A stretch of DNA of 64,000 bases from CBDBLK01 sp965243145 (lineage in GTDB: Bacteria; Bdellovibrionota; Bacteriovoracia; Bacteriovoracales; Bacteriovoracaceae), in the NCBI GenBank assembly GCA_965243145.1, contig CBDEUB010000002.1, positions 1,178,001 through 1,242,000 of the forward strand. The letters are read 5' to 3'. The notes under the pieces were generated by a model. That model did not search any database. It worked only from the letters and a program-made list of their open reading frames with translations, and had not been told where the DNA came from. A program made the position numbers and the translations under genes. Shown here piece after piece: positions 34,990 through 42,531 of this stretch (the stretch's first letter is position 1; every line of letters begins with the position of its first letter).

Positions 34990-35831
34990 GTTTTTGCTAT
35001 CTTACTTGAAAAGAAAGTAAATTTATTGCAATAGAGAAAATTTAAGGGAGATAAAACTTCTTTTAAGTAGATTTTTTGGAATTTTTTAAAGTCGGATTTA
35101 CCCAAAATTTTTTCAAAGACTGGCCTTAACTGATCGATCCGTTTGCGCCATTGCTGGTGTTCATGGTTGCGGTCTTCTTCATTGTAAAAATTGGCCAAAA
35201 TATGCTTTATATCCTCTATTTTAAAGCCGGCGTTAATCAAGGCCCTAGGTATTTTTTTGCAAATATAACCCTCGAAGTTGTGCAAATTTTCTCTAATTTT
35301 GGCCAAACACTGGTTAAGAAATTGATCCTCGGCATCGAGTCCATAGAAAACACCATCAGCATCAACCAAGATAAAACGGCCACCTGGACGCAAAAGCCTA
35401 TAAAGTTCTTTGCTAACAGGGCCTACAATTTGCGGAATGTGCTGGTAGACATAGCGGCACAAAATAAGGTCATAATAATCGTTAGGTTTTTCAATTTTTT
35501 GAAGGTTAAATTTATGGAGTTCTATTTTACACGAAGGGAATTGGGCAAGAATTTGCGGGAGTTCACGCTCAAGGTTGTCTATTTGGTGTTGAGCATTGTC
35601 AACAGCATCTATTTCTAAATTCGTATCGGGGTAGTATTCTAAGATCAATTTGCTTAGGACGGCACTACCACAACCGGCATCCAAAATTTTTTCGCCGCCT
35701 TTGAGTTGAAGGCAATCTTTGGTAATTTCCTTTGAGGGATCGTAATTGTGGTTTTGATTTTGCGCCTCCAGTCGTGCAGATTCGTGAATACTGTCCAGTA
35801 CATAAGAATTTGCCTTTTCGGTTGAGTTCAT
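34986..35831 (-). CDS. Class I SAM-dependent methyltransferase
   Basis: 281 residues. Motif I ILDAGCGSAVLSKLILEYYP is near residue 49, then DAVDNA and LILCRYVYQHI, and post-motif RPGGRFILVDADG, as in Methyltransf_25-type small-molecule or peptide methylases. It converges on the histidine kinase with a four-base overlap. AT-rich. It may modify a product of the YcaO enzyme, or be unrelated cargo. Confidence 0.8.
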   Translation of the reverse strand: MNSTEKANSYVLDSIHESARLEAQNQNHNYDPSKEITKDCLQLKGGEKILDAGCGSAVLSKLILEYYPDTNLEIDAVDNAQHQIDNLERELPQILAQFPSCKIELHKFNLQKIEKPNDYYDLILCRYVYQHIPQIVGPVSKELYRLLRPGGRFILVDADGVFYGLDAEDQFLNQCLAKIRENLHNFEGYICKKIPRALINAGFKIEDIKHILANFYNEEDRNHEHQQWRKRIDQLRPVFEKILGKSDFKKFQKIYLKEVLSPLNFLYCNKFTFFSSKIAKT

Positions 35832-35842
35832 AGCTACCCCTT

Positions 35843-36430
35843 CTAGTGTTGTTTTTTCTTTTTGGCCTTCTTTAAATTTGTTTTTGTTTTAAATTGGCCA
35901 GGTAAAAATTTATTTTTGTAATTTTCCTCTTGCCCAGAGGACATAATTTCGGCCTGAGTTGTGAAATATTTTAATAAAGCTGAGGGGATAATATCGCCAA
36001 AACTTTTAACGATAATATCTCCCTTTGGTAGGCCTTTTTCGGCGTAAGGATCAGTGACTACTTTATCAAGTTCGGCATCAGTTAAATTTGTGTAGATGAT
36101 AAATTTGCAAGTTTTAAAATTATAGGCAAGTTCATTTCGTTTTACATCGGGATCGTGTTCAACCCGCACTCGCATTTCAACAGGTGATTTAAATTCACCA
36201 CTATTTCCTCGAAATTTAATCTCGGTCTGATTGGCGGCAGAATAGATGAGGTCATATCTTAGATCAAAATCCTTGGGTAATTTTAATCCTAATTGAAGCC
36301 CTGGAAGCAAACTCATCATCGATCGGGCCGCAATGTTTTGAAGAGTTTTATCATCAAGAGTAAAAGGCCCTTGGGCCTTCCCTTTGGAAGTGCTTGGCGT
36401 TTTCTTTAATTTCTTCTTTTTTCGCACCAT
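35843..36430 (-). CDS. Hypothetical basic protein, divergent partner of a possible regulator
   Basis: 195 residues from the first ATG; a TTG four codons earlier is possible. Both ends are very Lys-rich (MVRKKKKLKKTP and KKAKKKKQH). The middle has FDLRYDLIYSAANQTEIKFR and no motif I can name. It is 11 bp upstream of the methyltransferase gene on the same strand. A palindrome lies in its upstream region, shared with the divergent gene. Confidence 0.55.
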   Translation of the reverse strand: MVRKKKKLKKTPSTSKGKAQGPFTLDDKTLQNIAARSMMSLLPGLQLGLKLPKDFDLRYDLIYSAANQTEIKFRGNSGEFKSPVEMRVRVEHDPDVKRNELAYNFKTCKFIIYTNLTDAELDKVVTDPYAEKGLPKGDIIVKSFGDIIPSALLKYFTTQAEIMSSGQEENYKNKFLPGQFKTKTNLKKAKKKKQH

Positions 36431-36474
36431 ATTAGTATCCAATTAACATATTTTAAGTGTTGTTTAATATTTTT

Positions 36475-36493
36475 AAACATAATTATTATGTTT
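36475..36493. promoter_or_regulatory. Palindromic operator between divergent genes
   Basis: AAACATAATTATTATGTTT is an inverted repeat with 9-base arms and a single central base. It sits in the AT-rich gap between the genes 35843-36430 (minus) and 36516-37004 (plus), a usual place for a repressor site. Confidence 0.5.
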
Positions 36494-36515
36494 GAAAACC
36501 CCTAATTTAAAAAAA

Positions 36516-37004
36516 ATGCAGACAAATATTATAAAAATGGCTATCATCAAGAAGATGAGTAAAAAGCTAAACAAGGCCGATCTCGACGGAGAGTTGGCCA
36601 AATTTAAGGAGAAATTGAGGCAATATTGCCAAAAGAGGCTCAGAAGTGAGCCAAACCGGAAAAAAGCGGCAAAAACAGTAGGCTATGAATTTAGTTATCT
36701 TTCAGCGGCCTTAGCGCAAAGAGGTAAAGGAGGATTTGAATTTTGGTTCAAGCTACTTTACTACTGTTTGGCCTTAGAAATTGACGGTATTGATGAAAAA
36801 CTTGAGGCCTTTTTCTCTTTAGATCAACCTTTTCAATCATTCACCAATTTAAGCGAGGCAGACATTATTTTTAAAGACCTTTCCGAAATTCCCATTGTGA
36901 ATGAAGAGGCCAAGTACCAACTTGCCACAAGTCTTAGGGATATGCTGCTCGACTTGAACGACAATGTGACCAAAAGACTGCGGCGTGAAGGAAAACTGAA
37001 ATAG
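36516..37004 (+). CDS. Putative DNA-binding regulator
   Basis: 162 residues from ATG 36516; downstream ATGs at 36537 and 36555 are also possible, as no start has a good ribosome site. RKKAAKTVGYEFSYLSAALA, then KGGFEFWFKLLYYCLAL, resembles a helix-turn-helix of the Cro/CI kind, followed by an acidic C-terminal half. It is divergent from a Lys-rich gene with a palindrome between them. A repressor role is likely but not shown. Confidence 0.5.
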   Translation: MQTNIIKMAIIKKMSKKLNKADLDGELAKFKEKLRQYCQKRLRSEPNRKKAAKTVGYEFSYLSAALAQRGKGGFEFWFKLLYYCLALEIDGIDEKLEAFFSLDQPFQSFTNLSEADIIFKDLSEIPIVNEEAKYQLATSLRDMLLDLNDNVTKRLRREGKLK

Positions 37005-37149
37005 TTTTATAGCTAGATTCTCAAAAAAAATCTATCAGCAAGTAAGGCCACACAAACACCATTATTTTAACCACTGAGAGCGCCCCCAAAAGGCCCTTAC
37101 ACACCCCTGGGCGGGGAAGTGAGGGGGAAAGTGCTCTCGAAATCAACAG

Positions 37150-37164
37150 GGCCAAATTTTGGCC
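37150..37164. promoter_or_regulatory. GGCCAAA inverted repeat upstream of the excisionase gene
   Basis: GGCCAAATTTTGGCC has 7-base arms around one T, and lies just before the ribosome site of the excisionase gene. Further upstream, GAGAGC (37077-37082) and GCTCTC (37133-37138) enclose C-rich and G-rich runs that could fold. These are candidate controls of excision. Confidence 0.4.
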
Positions 37165-37183
37165 TTGATAGGAGTTTTCAACT

Positions 37184-37369
37184 ATGGACAAGCAAAATCT
37201 CATGGCCGTCGAGGATGCCGCCAAATTCCTCAATGTTAAAATCAGTTGGCTTCGCAGTGCCATTTTTAGGAGAGCAATTCCCTATATCAAAGTAGGGCAT
37301 TTGGTGAGGTTTAGGGAGCAAGACCTCAAGGAATGGCTGCAGCAGCACACCGTGGAGGCGGGCCAATAG
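37184..37369 (+). CDS. AlpA/Xis-type excisionase (HTH_17 DNA-binding protein)
   Basis: 61 residues. TAGGAG lies ten bases before the ATG. MAVEDAAKFLNVKISWLRSA, then IPYIKVGHLVRFREQDLKEW, is the winged-helix pattern of the HTH_17/excisionase family (A..Lgvs...lr...R.IP..kvG...rF...dl..Wl). Located between attR and the rest of the element beside the integrase, it most likely directs excision. Confidence 0.8.
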   Translation: MDKQNLMAVEDAAKFLNVKISWLRSAIFRRAIPYIKVGHLVRFREQDLKEWLQQHTVEAGQ

Positions 37370-37571
37370 GCCCATCTTCTTTTTCGCAAATTTCTCGCAT
37401 TTTTTAGCAATATTCGTTTGACAGCAAACATGGCCAGAGCGACATTGGGACTGCCTCTTTTCCTTGGATAGTAAGGCAAAGGCGGCCGTTTCTCGCAAGA
37501 GGAACATGCTTTTTAACATTCTAAATAAGAACGCAGGGCCATGTTTTGCTCCGTCAACCAGGAGTAACAAC

Positions 37572-38681
37572 ATGGAGAAGATCAGAAGTAAAGATGGCAA
37601 AATAAAAAGCTATCGAGAGAAAGTTTATGTTAATGGCAAGGCCATAAGCAAAACTTTCAAGAGAAAGTCGGATGCTCTCAAGTGGAAATCCTCTTTTGCT
37701 TGTGAACAGCGGAAAAGGGAGGCCTTAGGCATTGCCCACATTCAATCCGTAGACTTTAAATCCTTCATCCAGGAATGGATCGAAATGAAAGATGGGCAAG
37801 GAGTATCCCGAAGAACAGTAGAAACTTACCAAGCGGCAATAAAAAACTACCTCCTTCCCGTTGTAGGCAAAACCAAGTTGGAAAACATCCATTTGGGATT
37901 GGCCCAAAAGGTGATCCAACGAAGCAGAAAGCGCGGACTCAAGGCCTCGAGAACCAACATGAACCTGAGAGTGTTGGGCCAAATACTTAACGATGCTGTC
38001 AGACTCAACTACTTGGTTCGCAATCCTCTTGCCGGCATGAAGAAAGTCAAAGAACCGCCACGAAGTCTAACCTACTGGATACCGGAACAAATCAAGCAAT
38101 TTCTGGATGCCAACAGGGACAACCCCTTTTATCCCATTTACGCTTTGGCGCTTAATACGGGTATGAGACGGGGGGAACTCTTAGGCCTTTGCTGGGATAG
38201 AGTGAACTTCAACGAGAGGAGGATTGAAATTTCGAGGATTAGAGACCGCTACGAACTTAAAAACACGACCAAAACGGGATTCATTAGGCACTTGCCCCTC
38301 AACGATGCGGCCTTTAGGGTTTTGTCTAAATTGGCCCAAAACAAGCACCACGAGACCTTGGTTTTTGCAGACAAGACGGGCAAGCTGCCCAACATCCGCC
38401 ATTTCTCAGATCGCCACTTTAGAAGGGCCATAGAAAAGGCCAAAGTTCCCAGGATTCGATTTCACGACCTGAGAACCACCTACGCCTCTAACTTTGTCAT
38501 GGCGGGAGGGGATATTTTCGCGCTTTCAAAACTGCTGGGGCATACCTCGGTGGAAATGACGGCCAAAAAATACGCTGCCCTCCACCCCAGTTTTATGAGG
38601 CAGATCGTCCAAACCGTGCAATTTGAGGCCGAAGAACCCCTAGAAAAATCAAAACGGGTTGCCCTTCAAATTGTGTCATAA
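37572..38681 (+). CDS. int: Tyrosine-type integrase of the ICE
   Basis: 369 residues from the ATG after AGGAGTAACAA; an upstream frame start at 37464 is unlikely. An arm-binding N-terminal domain (GKIKSYREKVYVNGKAISKT) and core-binding SAM-like domain precede the catalytic domain: Arg in TGMRRGELLG (about 198), HDLR (about 297-300), LGHTSVEMTAKKYAALHP with His about 324 and the nucleophile Tyr about 333. It lies 118 bp from attR, in the tRNA-Cys gene. It catalyses integration and excision at 367-406/38800-38839. Confidence 0.93.
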   Translation: MEKIRSKDGKIKSYREKVYVNGKAISKTFKRKSDALKWKSSFACEQRKREALGIAHIQSVDFKSFIQEWIEMKDGQGVSRRTVETYQAAIKNYLLPVVGKTKLENIHLGLAQKVIQRSRKRGLKASRTNMNLRVLGQILNDAVRLNYLVRNPLAGMKKVKEPPRSLTYWIPEQIKQFLDANRDNPFYPIYALALNTGMRRGELLGLCWDRVNFNERRIEISRIRDRYELKNTTKTGFIRHLPLNDAAFRVLSKLAQNKHHETLVFADKTGKLPNIRHFSDRHFRRAIEKAKVPRIRFHDLRTTYASNFVMAGGDIFALSKLLGHTSVEMTAKKYAALHPSFMRQIVQTVQFEAEEPLEKSKRVALQIVS

Positions 38682-38724
38682 CGAGGGGTTAGAGTGATTT
38701 GACGCGATCCATAATTGTTCAATA

Positions 38725-38743
38725 TAGCCCATATTTAGCCCAT
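38725..38743 (+). repeat. Right arm-type integrase binding sites (putative)
   Basis: TAGCCCAT at 38725-38732 and 38736-38743, again 11 bp apart, with filler ATT in place of TTT at the left end. The same orientation and phasing as 547-565. They lie between the integrase stop and attR. Confidence 0.6.
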
Positions 38744-38799
38744 AACCTCAAAAATAACGCGAACTAAAAACCTAAAAGTCTTTTAATTTCAATAACTTA

Positions 38800-38839
38800 C
38801 GAGACAATTTTGCGCCAAATGGAGGAGACGGGCGGATTT
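38800..38839. repeat. attR: 40-bp direct repeat overlapping tRNA-Cys
   Basis: An exact copy of 367-406. Positions 38820-38839 are the 3' end of the functional tRNA-Cys, so integration leaves the tRNA gene intact. Confidence 0.93.
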
Positions 38840-38897
38840 GAACCGCCGGCGGTACAGTTTTGCAAACTGTTCCTTTGGACCTCTCAGGCACGTCTCC
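38820..38897 (-). tRNA. tRNA-Cys (anticodon GCA), integration target of the ICE
   Basis: On the minus strand the acceptor arms GGAGACG and CGTCTCC pair over seven bases, followed by discriminator T and an encoded CCA. The anticodon loop TTGCAAA is held by ACAGT/ACTGT, giving GCA. The T arm is GGCGG-TTCAAAT-CCGCC. It lies 67 bp downstream of the HU-like gene on the same strand. Confidence 0.93.
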
Positions 38898-38964
38898 TCA
38901 AGATCAGTTATCGGGTGACAAATGTGAAGGGTAGATGGATTGGGGCCAAAAGTCAACGCGAGTC

Positions 38965-39270
38965 TTAACTGTCACGGATGACATATTTGTCCTTGTTGGA
39001 GTCCACCATTTCTTTGAGTTCTTTGCCAACTTTGAAGAAAGGCACCTTTTTAGAAGAGACTTTGACGATCTTTCCGGTTTTCGGATTGCGTCCCTTGTAG
39101 GCCTTGTAGTTGCGGTTGACAAACGAGCCAAAACCGCGAATTTCGATGCGTTCATCTTGGTAGAGCGACCTCACCATACAGTCAAAACAGAGATTTATCA
39201 CCGTTTCGGCCTGTCTCTGAGTGAGATTCGCCTGGTTTCCCAAGGCAGCAATTAAATCGGCCTTCGTCAT
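38965..39270 (-). CDS. HU/IHF-family DNA-binding protein
   Basis: 101 residues. MTKADLIAALGNQANLTQRQ, then IEIRGFGSFVNRNYKAYKGR followed by NPKTGK, is the HU/IHF arm signature. It resembles IHF beta in length and in the RGFGSF stretch, but subtype cannot be fixed. AAGGGGAAG precedes the start. Architectural DNA bending; IHF-like proteins also assist integrases of the lambda type, so proximity to attR is of interest. Confidence 0.9.
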   Translation of the reverse strand: MTKADLIAALGNQANLTQRQAETVINLCFDCMVRSLYQDERIEIRGFGSFVNRNYKAYKGRNPKTGKIVKVSSKKVPFFKVGKELKEMVDSNKDKYVIRDS

Positions 39271-39369
39271 AGGCCACTTCCCCTTTATTCAGTGGACTTA
39301 AAATCCCATCCCAGTTTCTATTTTAGCAAAAATTCTCAACAAAAACCCAAATATGACGATAAAACATAT

Positions 39370-41034
39370 ATGCGAGCAAAAACATTCCTTATTACTACAT
39401 TAATTTTGGGGATAAATTCTTGCGTATCGGATAGAGGAAGAGAGGATCGCCCTCTCGTCGAAAAATTCGGTTCCAGTCAGGACGATTTCACTGATAGTTG
39501 CACTCAAATTTATGACCTCTCCAGTTTTACTTGCCGTCCCAATTGCCCGATTGGCACCCACTTGGCCAACCAGGAGGAAAGGCAGCAGGCCCTTGATGAA
39601 TTGAACAACGAGTTGGAGGCAGGCAATATCACTCCCGAACAACACCAGGAAATTCTCGGCCACATAGAAACCGCTGAAGGTGGTGTTTGCGTGCAGGGTT
39701 CGGGGGTTTTACGGCCATCGGGAGCGGTTTTTGTCAAAAGTGATATTTGTGCCTGCAAAGCGGGCAAACCCGATGTGGCCAACAACTGTGCCTCTTTTTG
39801 CAACTCTAAAACCAACACCAATTCAACACTTTACGGGTCAGTGACTCTCGGGCCAGAAGTCCTGCTCAACGACGATTTGGGCAGCCTGGAAAGGTGGTGT
39901 AATGCCGAAATTACTGGCTCAGACCTTACCGCCCCGGGGTGTTTTCTCCAGATCGATGACGGCAGTTCTGTTCAAGAATTGTCGATCAATATCCCCCCCA
40001 ACAGCAACAGTTTTACCGTCAATATTGAAAGTTTGAGTTACGAAACAACCTATGTCGCCACCATTGTGGAATCCCAATCCGGTTCCAATGCCAAAAGTTC
40101 CAGTTTTCAAATTTACCGCAAGGAGGCCCAAGAGGCCTCGGTGCAAGGCCTGATCAAAATTATGCCGGTCAGTCAATACAGTTGCATCACTCGCACGGCA
40201 ACGGAAAGCGAGGGCGTTTTGAGCTATGAAAATAAATCCCGCATCCACTTTTATTTTCCCAGCAATGCCAAACCCCAGGCGCTTCCCGCCGATGTGAAAA
40301 CCACCATTTGCCACGATGTTGAGGCCCATGGCGAGGAAGATTCTCCCCTCTATCCGAGGTTTGAACTCATCCCCCAACATTTTGCCCTTTGGGATCAATC
40401 CGACCTTCGCTTCGCCGACCTGGACGGAGACGACAACCCCGACATTAACCAACAAATTGAAACCCGCCTGAAAAATCAGGCCGGCATTGTCCGCAGTATC
40501 AAGATTTTTAGTTTGCTCAACTGGCCGAACATGCCCAGTATTGAAGGCCTCGAACAAGTTGAAAATCCCAATGTCGGTTTTTACATGACCCCTTGGATCG
40601 ATACCGAAACGGGAAATGCCTACTGCCCCGATCAAGGCCATTACAACGGCAATGATCCGATCTTTCAAATTTTAAAAGAAGTTGTGGGCATCGACACCGA
40701 GGGGATCTACTTTGCCGAAAGCGAACCTGTCTCACTGTCACCTGGGAGTTTCACCCGGAATGTGATCATCATGCGCGAAGGATTGCTCAAAAAAATTTGG
40801 TTTTATTACGAAGACAACCGGCACCTGGTTCCCGACGACATTACCATTACCTCTAAAACCATCCGTTTTTATTGGCCAGCAGACATCGACGACCCCTATA
40901 TCAGAAAATCCACCCAACAAATCTACACCGTCCGCTATCCCAGCGACATTGGAAAAGAGGGCAATACCCAGGGCCTGTCCAACTCGCTGCGCCCGTCAGA
41001 CAGGCGCTTTGGTTGTGCTCCGGCCCTAGAATAA
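39370..41034 (+). CDS. Large Cys-containing lipoprotein of unknown function
   Basis: 554 residues from ATG 39370, where TLILGINSC gives a lipobox. A Cys-rich segment (FTCRPNCPIGTH, then SDICACKAGKPDVANNCASF) is followed by beta-rich stretches with an Asp-rich FADLDGDDNPDINQ that resembles a calcium-binding repeat. First gene after the integration site. The family is unknown to me; surface or periplasmic location is likely. Confidence 0.68.
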   Translation: MRAKTFLITTLILGINSCVSDRGREDRPLVEKFGSSQDDFTDSCTQIYDLSSFTCRPNCPIGTHLANQEERQQALDELNNELEAGNITPEQHQEILGHIETAEGGVCVQGSGVLRPSGAVFVKSDICACKAGKPDVANNCASFCNSKTNTNSTLYGSVTLGPEVLLNDDLGSLERWCNAEITGSDLTAPGCFLQIDDGSSVQELSINIPPNSNSFTVNIESLSYETTYVATIVESQSGSNAKSSSFQIYRKEAQEASVQGLIKIMPVSQYSCITRTATESEGVLSYENKSRIHFYFPSNAKPQALPADVKTTICHDVEAHGEEDSPLYPRFELIPQHFALWDQSDLRFADLDGDDNPDINQQIETRLKNQAGIVRSIKIFSLLNWPNMPSIEGLEQVENPNVGFYMTPWIDTETGNAYCPDQGHYNGNDPIFQILKEVVGIDTEGIYFAESEPVSLSPGSFTRNVIIMREGLLKKIWFYYEDNRHLVPDDITITSKTIRFYWPADIDDPYIRKSTQQIYTVRYPSDIGKEGNTQGLSNSLRPSDRRFGCAPALE

Positions 41035-41044
41035 CGACAGTGCC

Positions 41045-41611
41045 TCAGAAAAATGTAGTTCGGAAGATTCTCCAAGAAGGTGCCAGCTCACTATTCCAAT
41101 AATAGATAAAAAAACCCAACTGTGCGACCTTGACCAGTAAAATTCTCCTCAGTTGCTTTTTCCACCTCCCCCAGAATTTGAGATCGGAGTTGCGTTTAAT
41201 CCTTCTGCGCCATAAGAAGCTAAAAATAATGATGGCGATGTTTACGGCGGCAAAAATAACCAACCGCCTGCGATCGGTGGCCATTTTAAATAGAGCGGGA
41301 AGCGCTTCTTCATCCCGCAAGGCCCTGGCCAGGAACAATGCCAATCGAGGGTGCTTTTCAAGCAGTGAGGCCAAGGTGGTTTTTTTATAGGAATCTTGCA
41401 AAATTTTGATCACATCCTCTTCCGACTGCTGCCTTAAAAAGGCCAAATTTTCATTGGCCTCTTTGGATTTCAACTCAAACAGGCCATCTATCTTTTGGGG
41501 AGCGGATTTTTTTTGAACCTCTCGCGCATTTTGCGAGGCCTCTGGCCCAGTCTGGGCACAAACAGAAAAGTTGATTCCCAACACTAACGAAATGGCCGCC
41601 ACTTGAAACAT
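41045..41611 (-). CDS. Hypothetical membrane protein downstream of secF
   Basis: 188 residues with an N-terminal signal (AAISLVLGINFSVCAQ) and a helical segment, then one membrane helix (LVIFAAVNIAIIIFSFLW) and a basic region. It is nine bases after secF in the same direction, so it probably belongs to the sec operon. Family not recognised. Confidence 0.6.
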   Translation of the reverse strand: MFQVAAISLVLGINFSVCAQTGPEASQNAREVQKKSAPQKIDGLFELKSKEANENLAFLRQQSEEDVIKILQDSYKKTTLASLLEKHPRLALFLARALRDEEALPALFKMATDRRRLVIFAAVNIAIIIFSFLWRRRIKRNSDLKFWGRWKKQLRRILLVKVAQLGFFIYYWNSELAPSWRIFRTTFF

Positions 41612-41620
41612 CCTCTCGAC

Positions 41621-42517
41621 TTAGGCCTTTTTAAACTTGTCAAAAAGCAAGGTCACCGGGGCGGCCACAAAGATAGAGGAATAAGTGCCCACCAAAACCC
41701 CCAGAGAAATGGCCAGGAAAAAGTCCTTTATGGAAGGCCCACCAAAGAAAAACATGGTTCCCGAAATAAAGAGAGTAGTGCCCGAAGTGAGCACAGTGCG
41801 CGACAAAGTTTCATTAACGGCGGTATTAATGTGATCTCTCAGTGTTTTCTCGGGGTATTTTTGATCGTGCTCCCGAACGCGGTCGTAGACGATCACCGTA
41901 TCGTTGACCGAATAGCCGATCACCGCCAACAGTGCCGCCACAATTTGCAGGGTAAACTCCAATTCAAAAAGTGCAAACAGGCCCAAAATGATGGTCACAT
42001 CGTGAAAAAGGGCGGCGATGGCACCGGGAGAGTATTTGAAATCAAAGCGCAATCCAATGTAGATCATAATTGCCAATAAGGCCCACAACATGGCCTGCAG
42101 GCCCGACATTCTGAGTTCGGAACCGGCCCGTGGCCCAACAATGTCCACCTTGCGAAGGTCTACACCCTGCTCTGAAAAGTTTTCAGTCAAGGCCTCTCTC
42201 AACGATTGGGCCACTTGGCCCAAATTGGCCTCGTCACTGGGCACTTTGAGCAAATATTCATTTTCCCCCTCTTCTCCGATTCTTTGAACCGTAACCTGAA
42301 ACCCTTTTTCACCTAGAACTTCTCTCAACTGGTCGATGCGAATCCCTTGGCCAAATTTGACCTGCACTTCAGCGCCCCCGCTAAAATCGACCCCATAGCG
42401 CATCCGGGTGAACAGGCCAGTTAAGGCCGCCACCACCAAAATGGCCGAGACGACGGTTGTCCAGGGGAATTGACTAACAAAATCAAATCGGGTGCCGGGT
42501 TTGATAATCTGAAACAT
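41621..42517 (-). CDS. secF: Protein translocase subunit SecF
   Basis: 298 residues with six membrane segments. GVDFSGGAEVQVKFGQGI is the first periplasmic motif, and IGYSVNDTVIVYDRVREH is the SecF signature in the fourth and fifth helices. Works with SecD and YajC in the proton-driven step of protein export. It follows secD by 14 bases. Confidence 0.96.
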   Translation of the reverse strand: MFQIIKPGTRFDFVSQFPWTTVVSAILVVAALTGLFTRMRYGVDFSGGAEVQVKFGQGIRIDQLREVLGEKGFQVTVQRIGEEGENEYLLKVPSDEANLGQVAQSLREALTENFSEQGVDLRKVDIVGPRAGSELRMSGLQAMLWALLAIMIYIGLRFDFKYSPGAIAALFHDVTIILGLFALFELEFTLQIVAALLAVIGYSVNDTVIVYDRVREHDQKYPEKTLRDHINTAVNETLSRTVLTSGTTLFISGTMFFFGGPSIKDFFLAISLGVLVGTYSSIFVAAPVTLLFDKFKKA

Positions 42518-42531
42518 GGATTTTTTCCTCG

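Noticed and set aside
35151..35618. 155-codon plus-strand ORF opposite the SAM methyltransferase
   Set aside because: The opposite strand has clear methyltransferase motifs; this frame is a shadow.
367..38839. The element as a prophage
   Set aside because: No capsid, tail, terminase, portal or lysis genes are present; conjugation genes explain the backbone.
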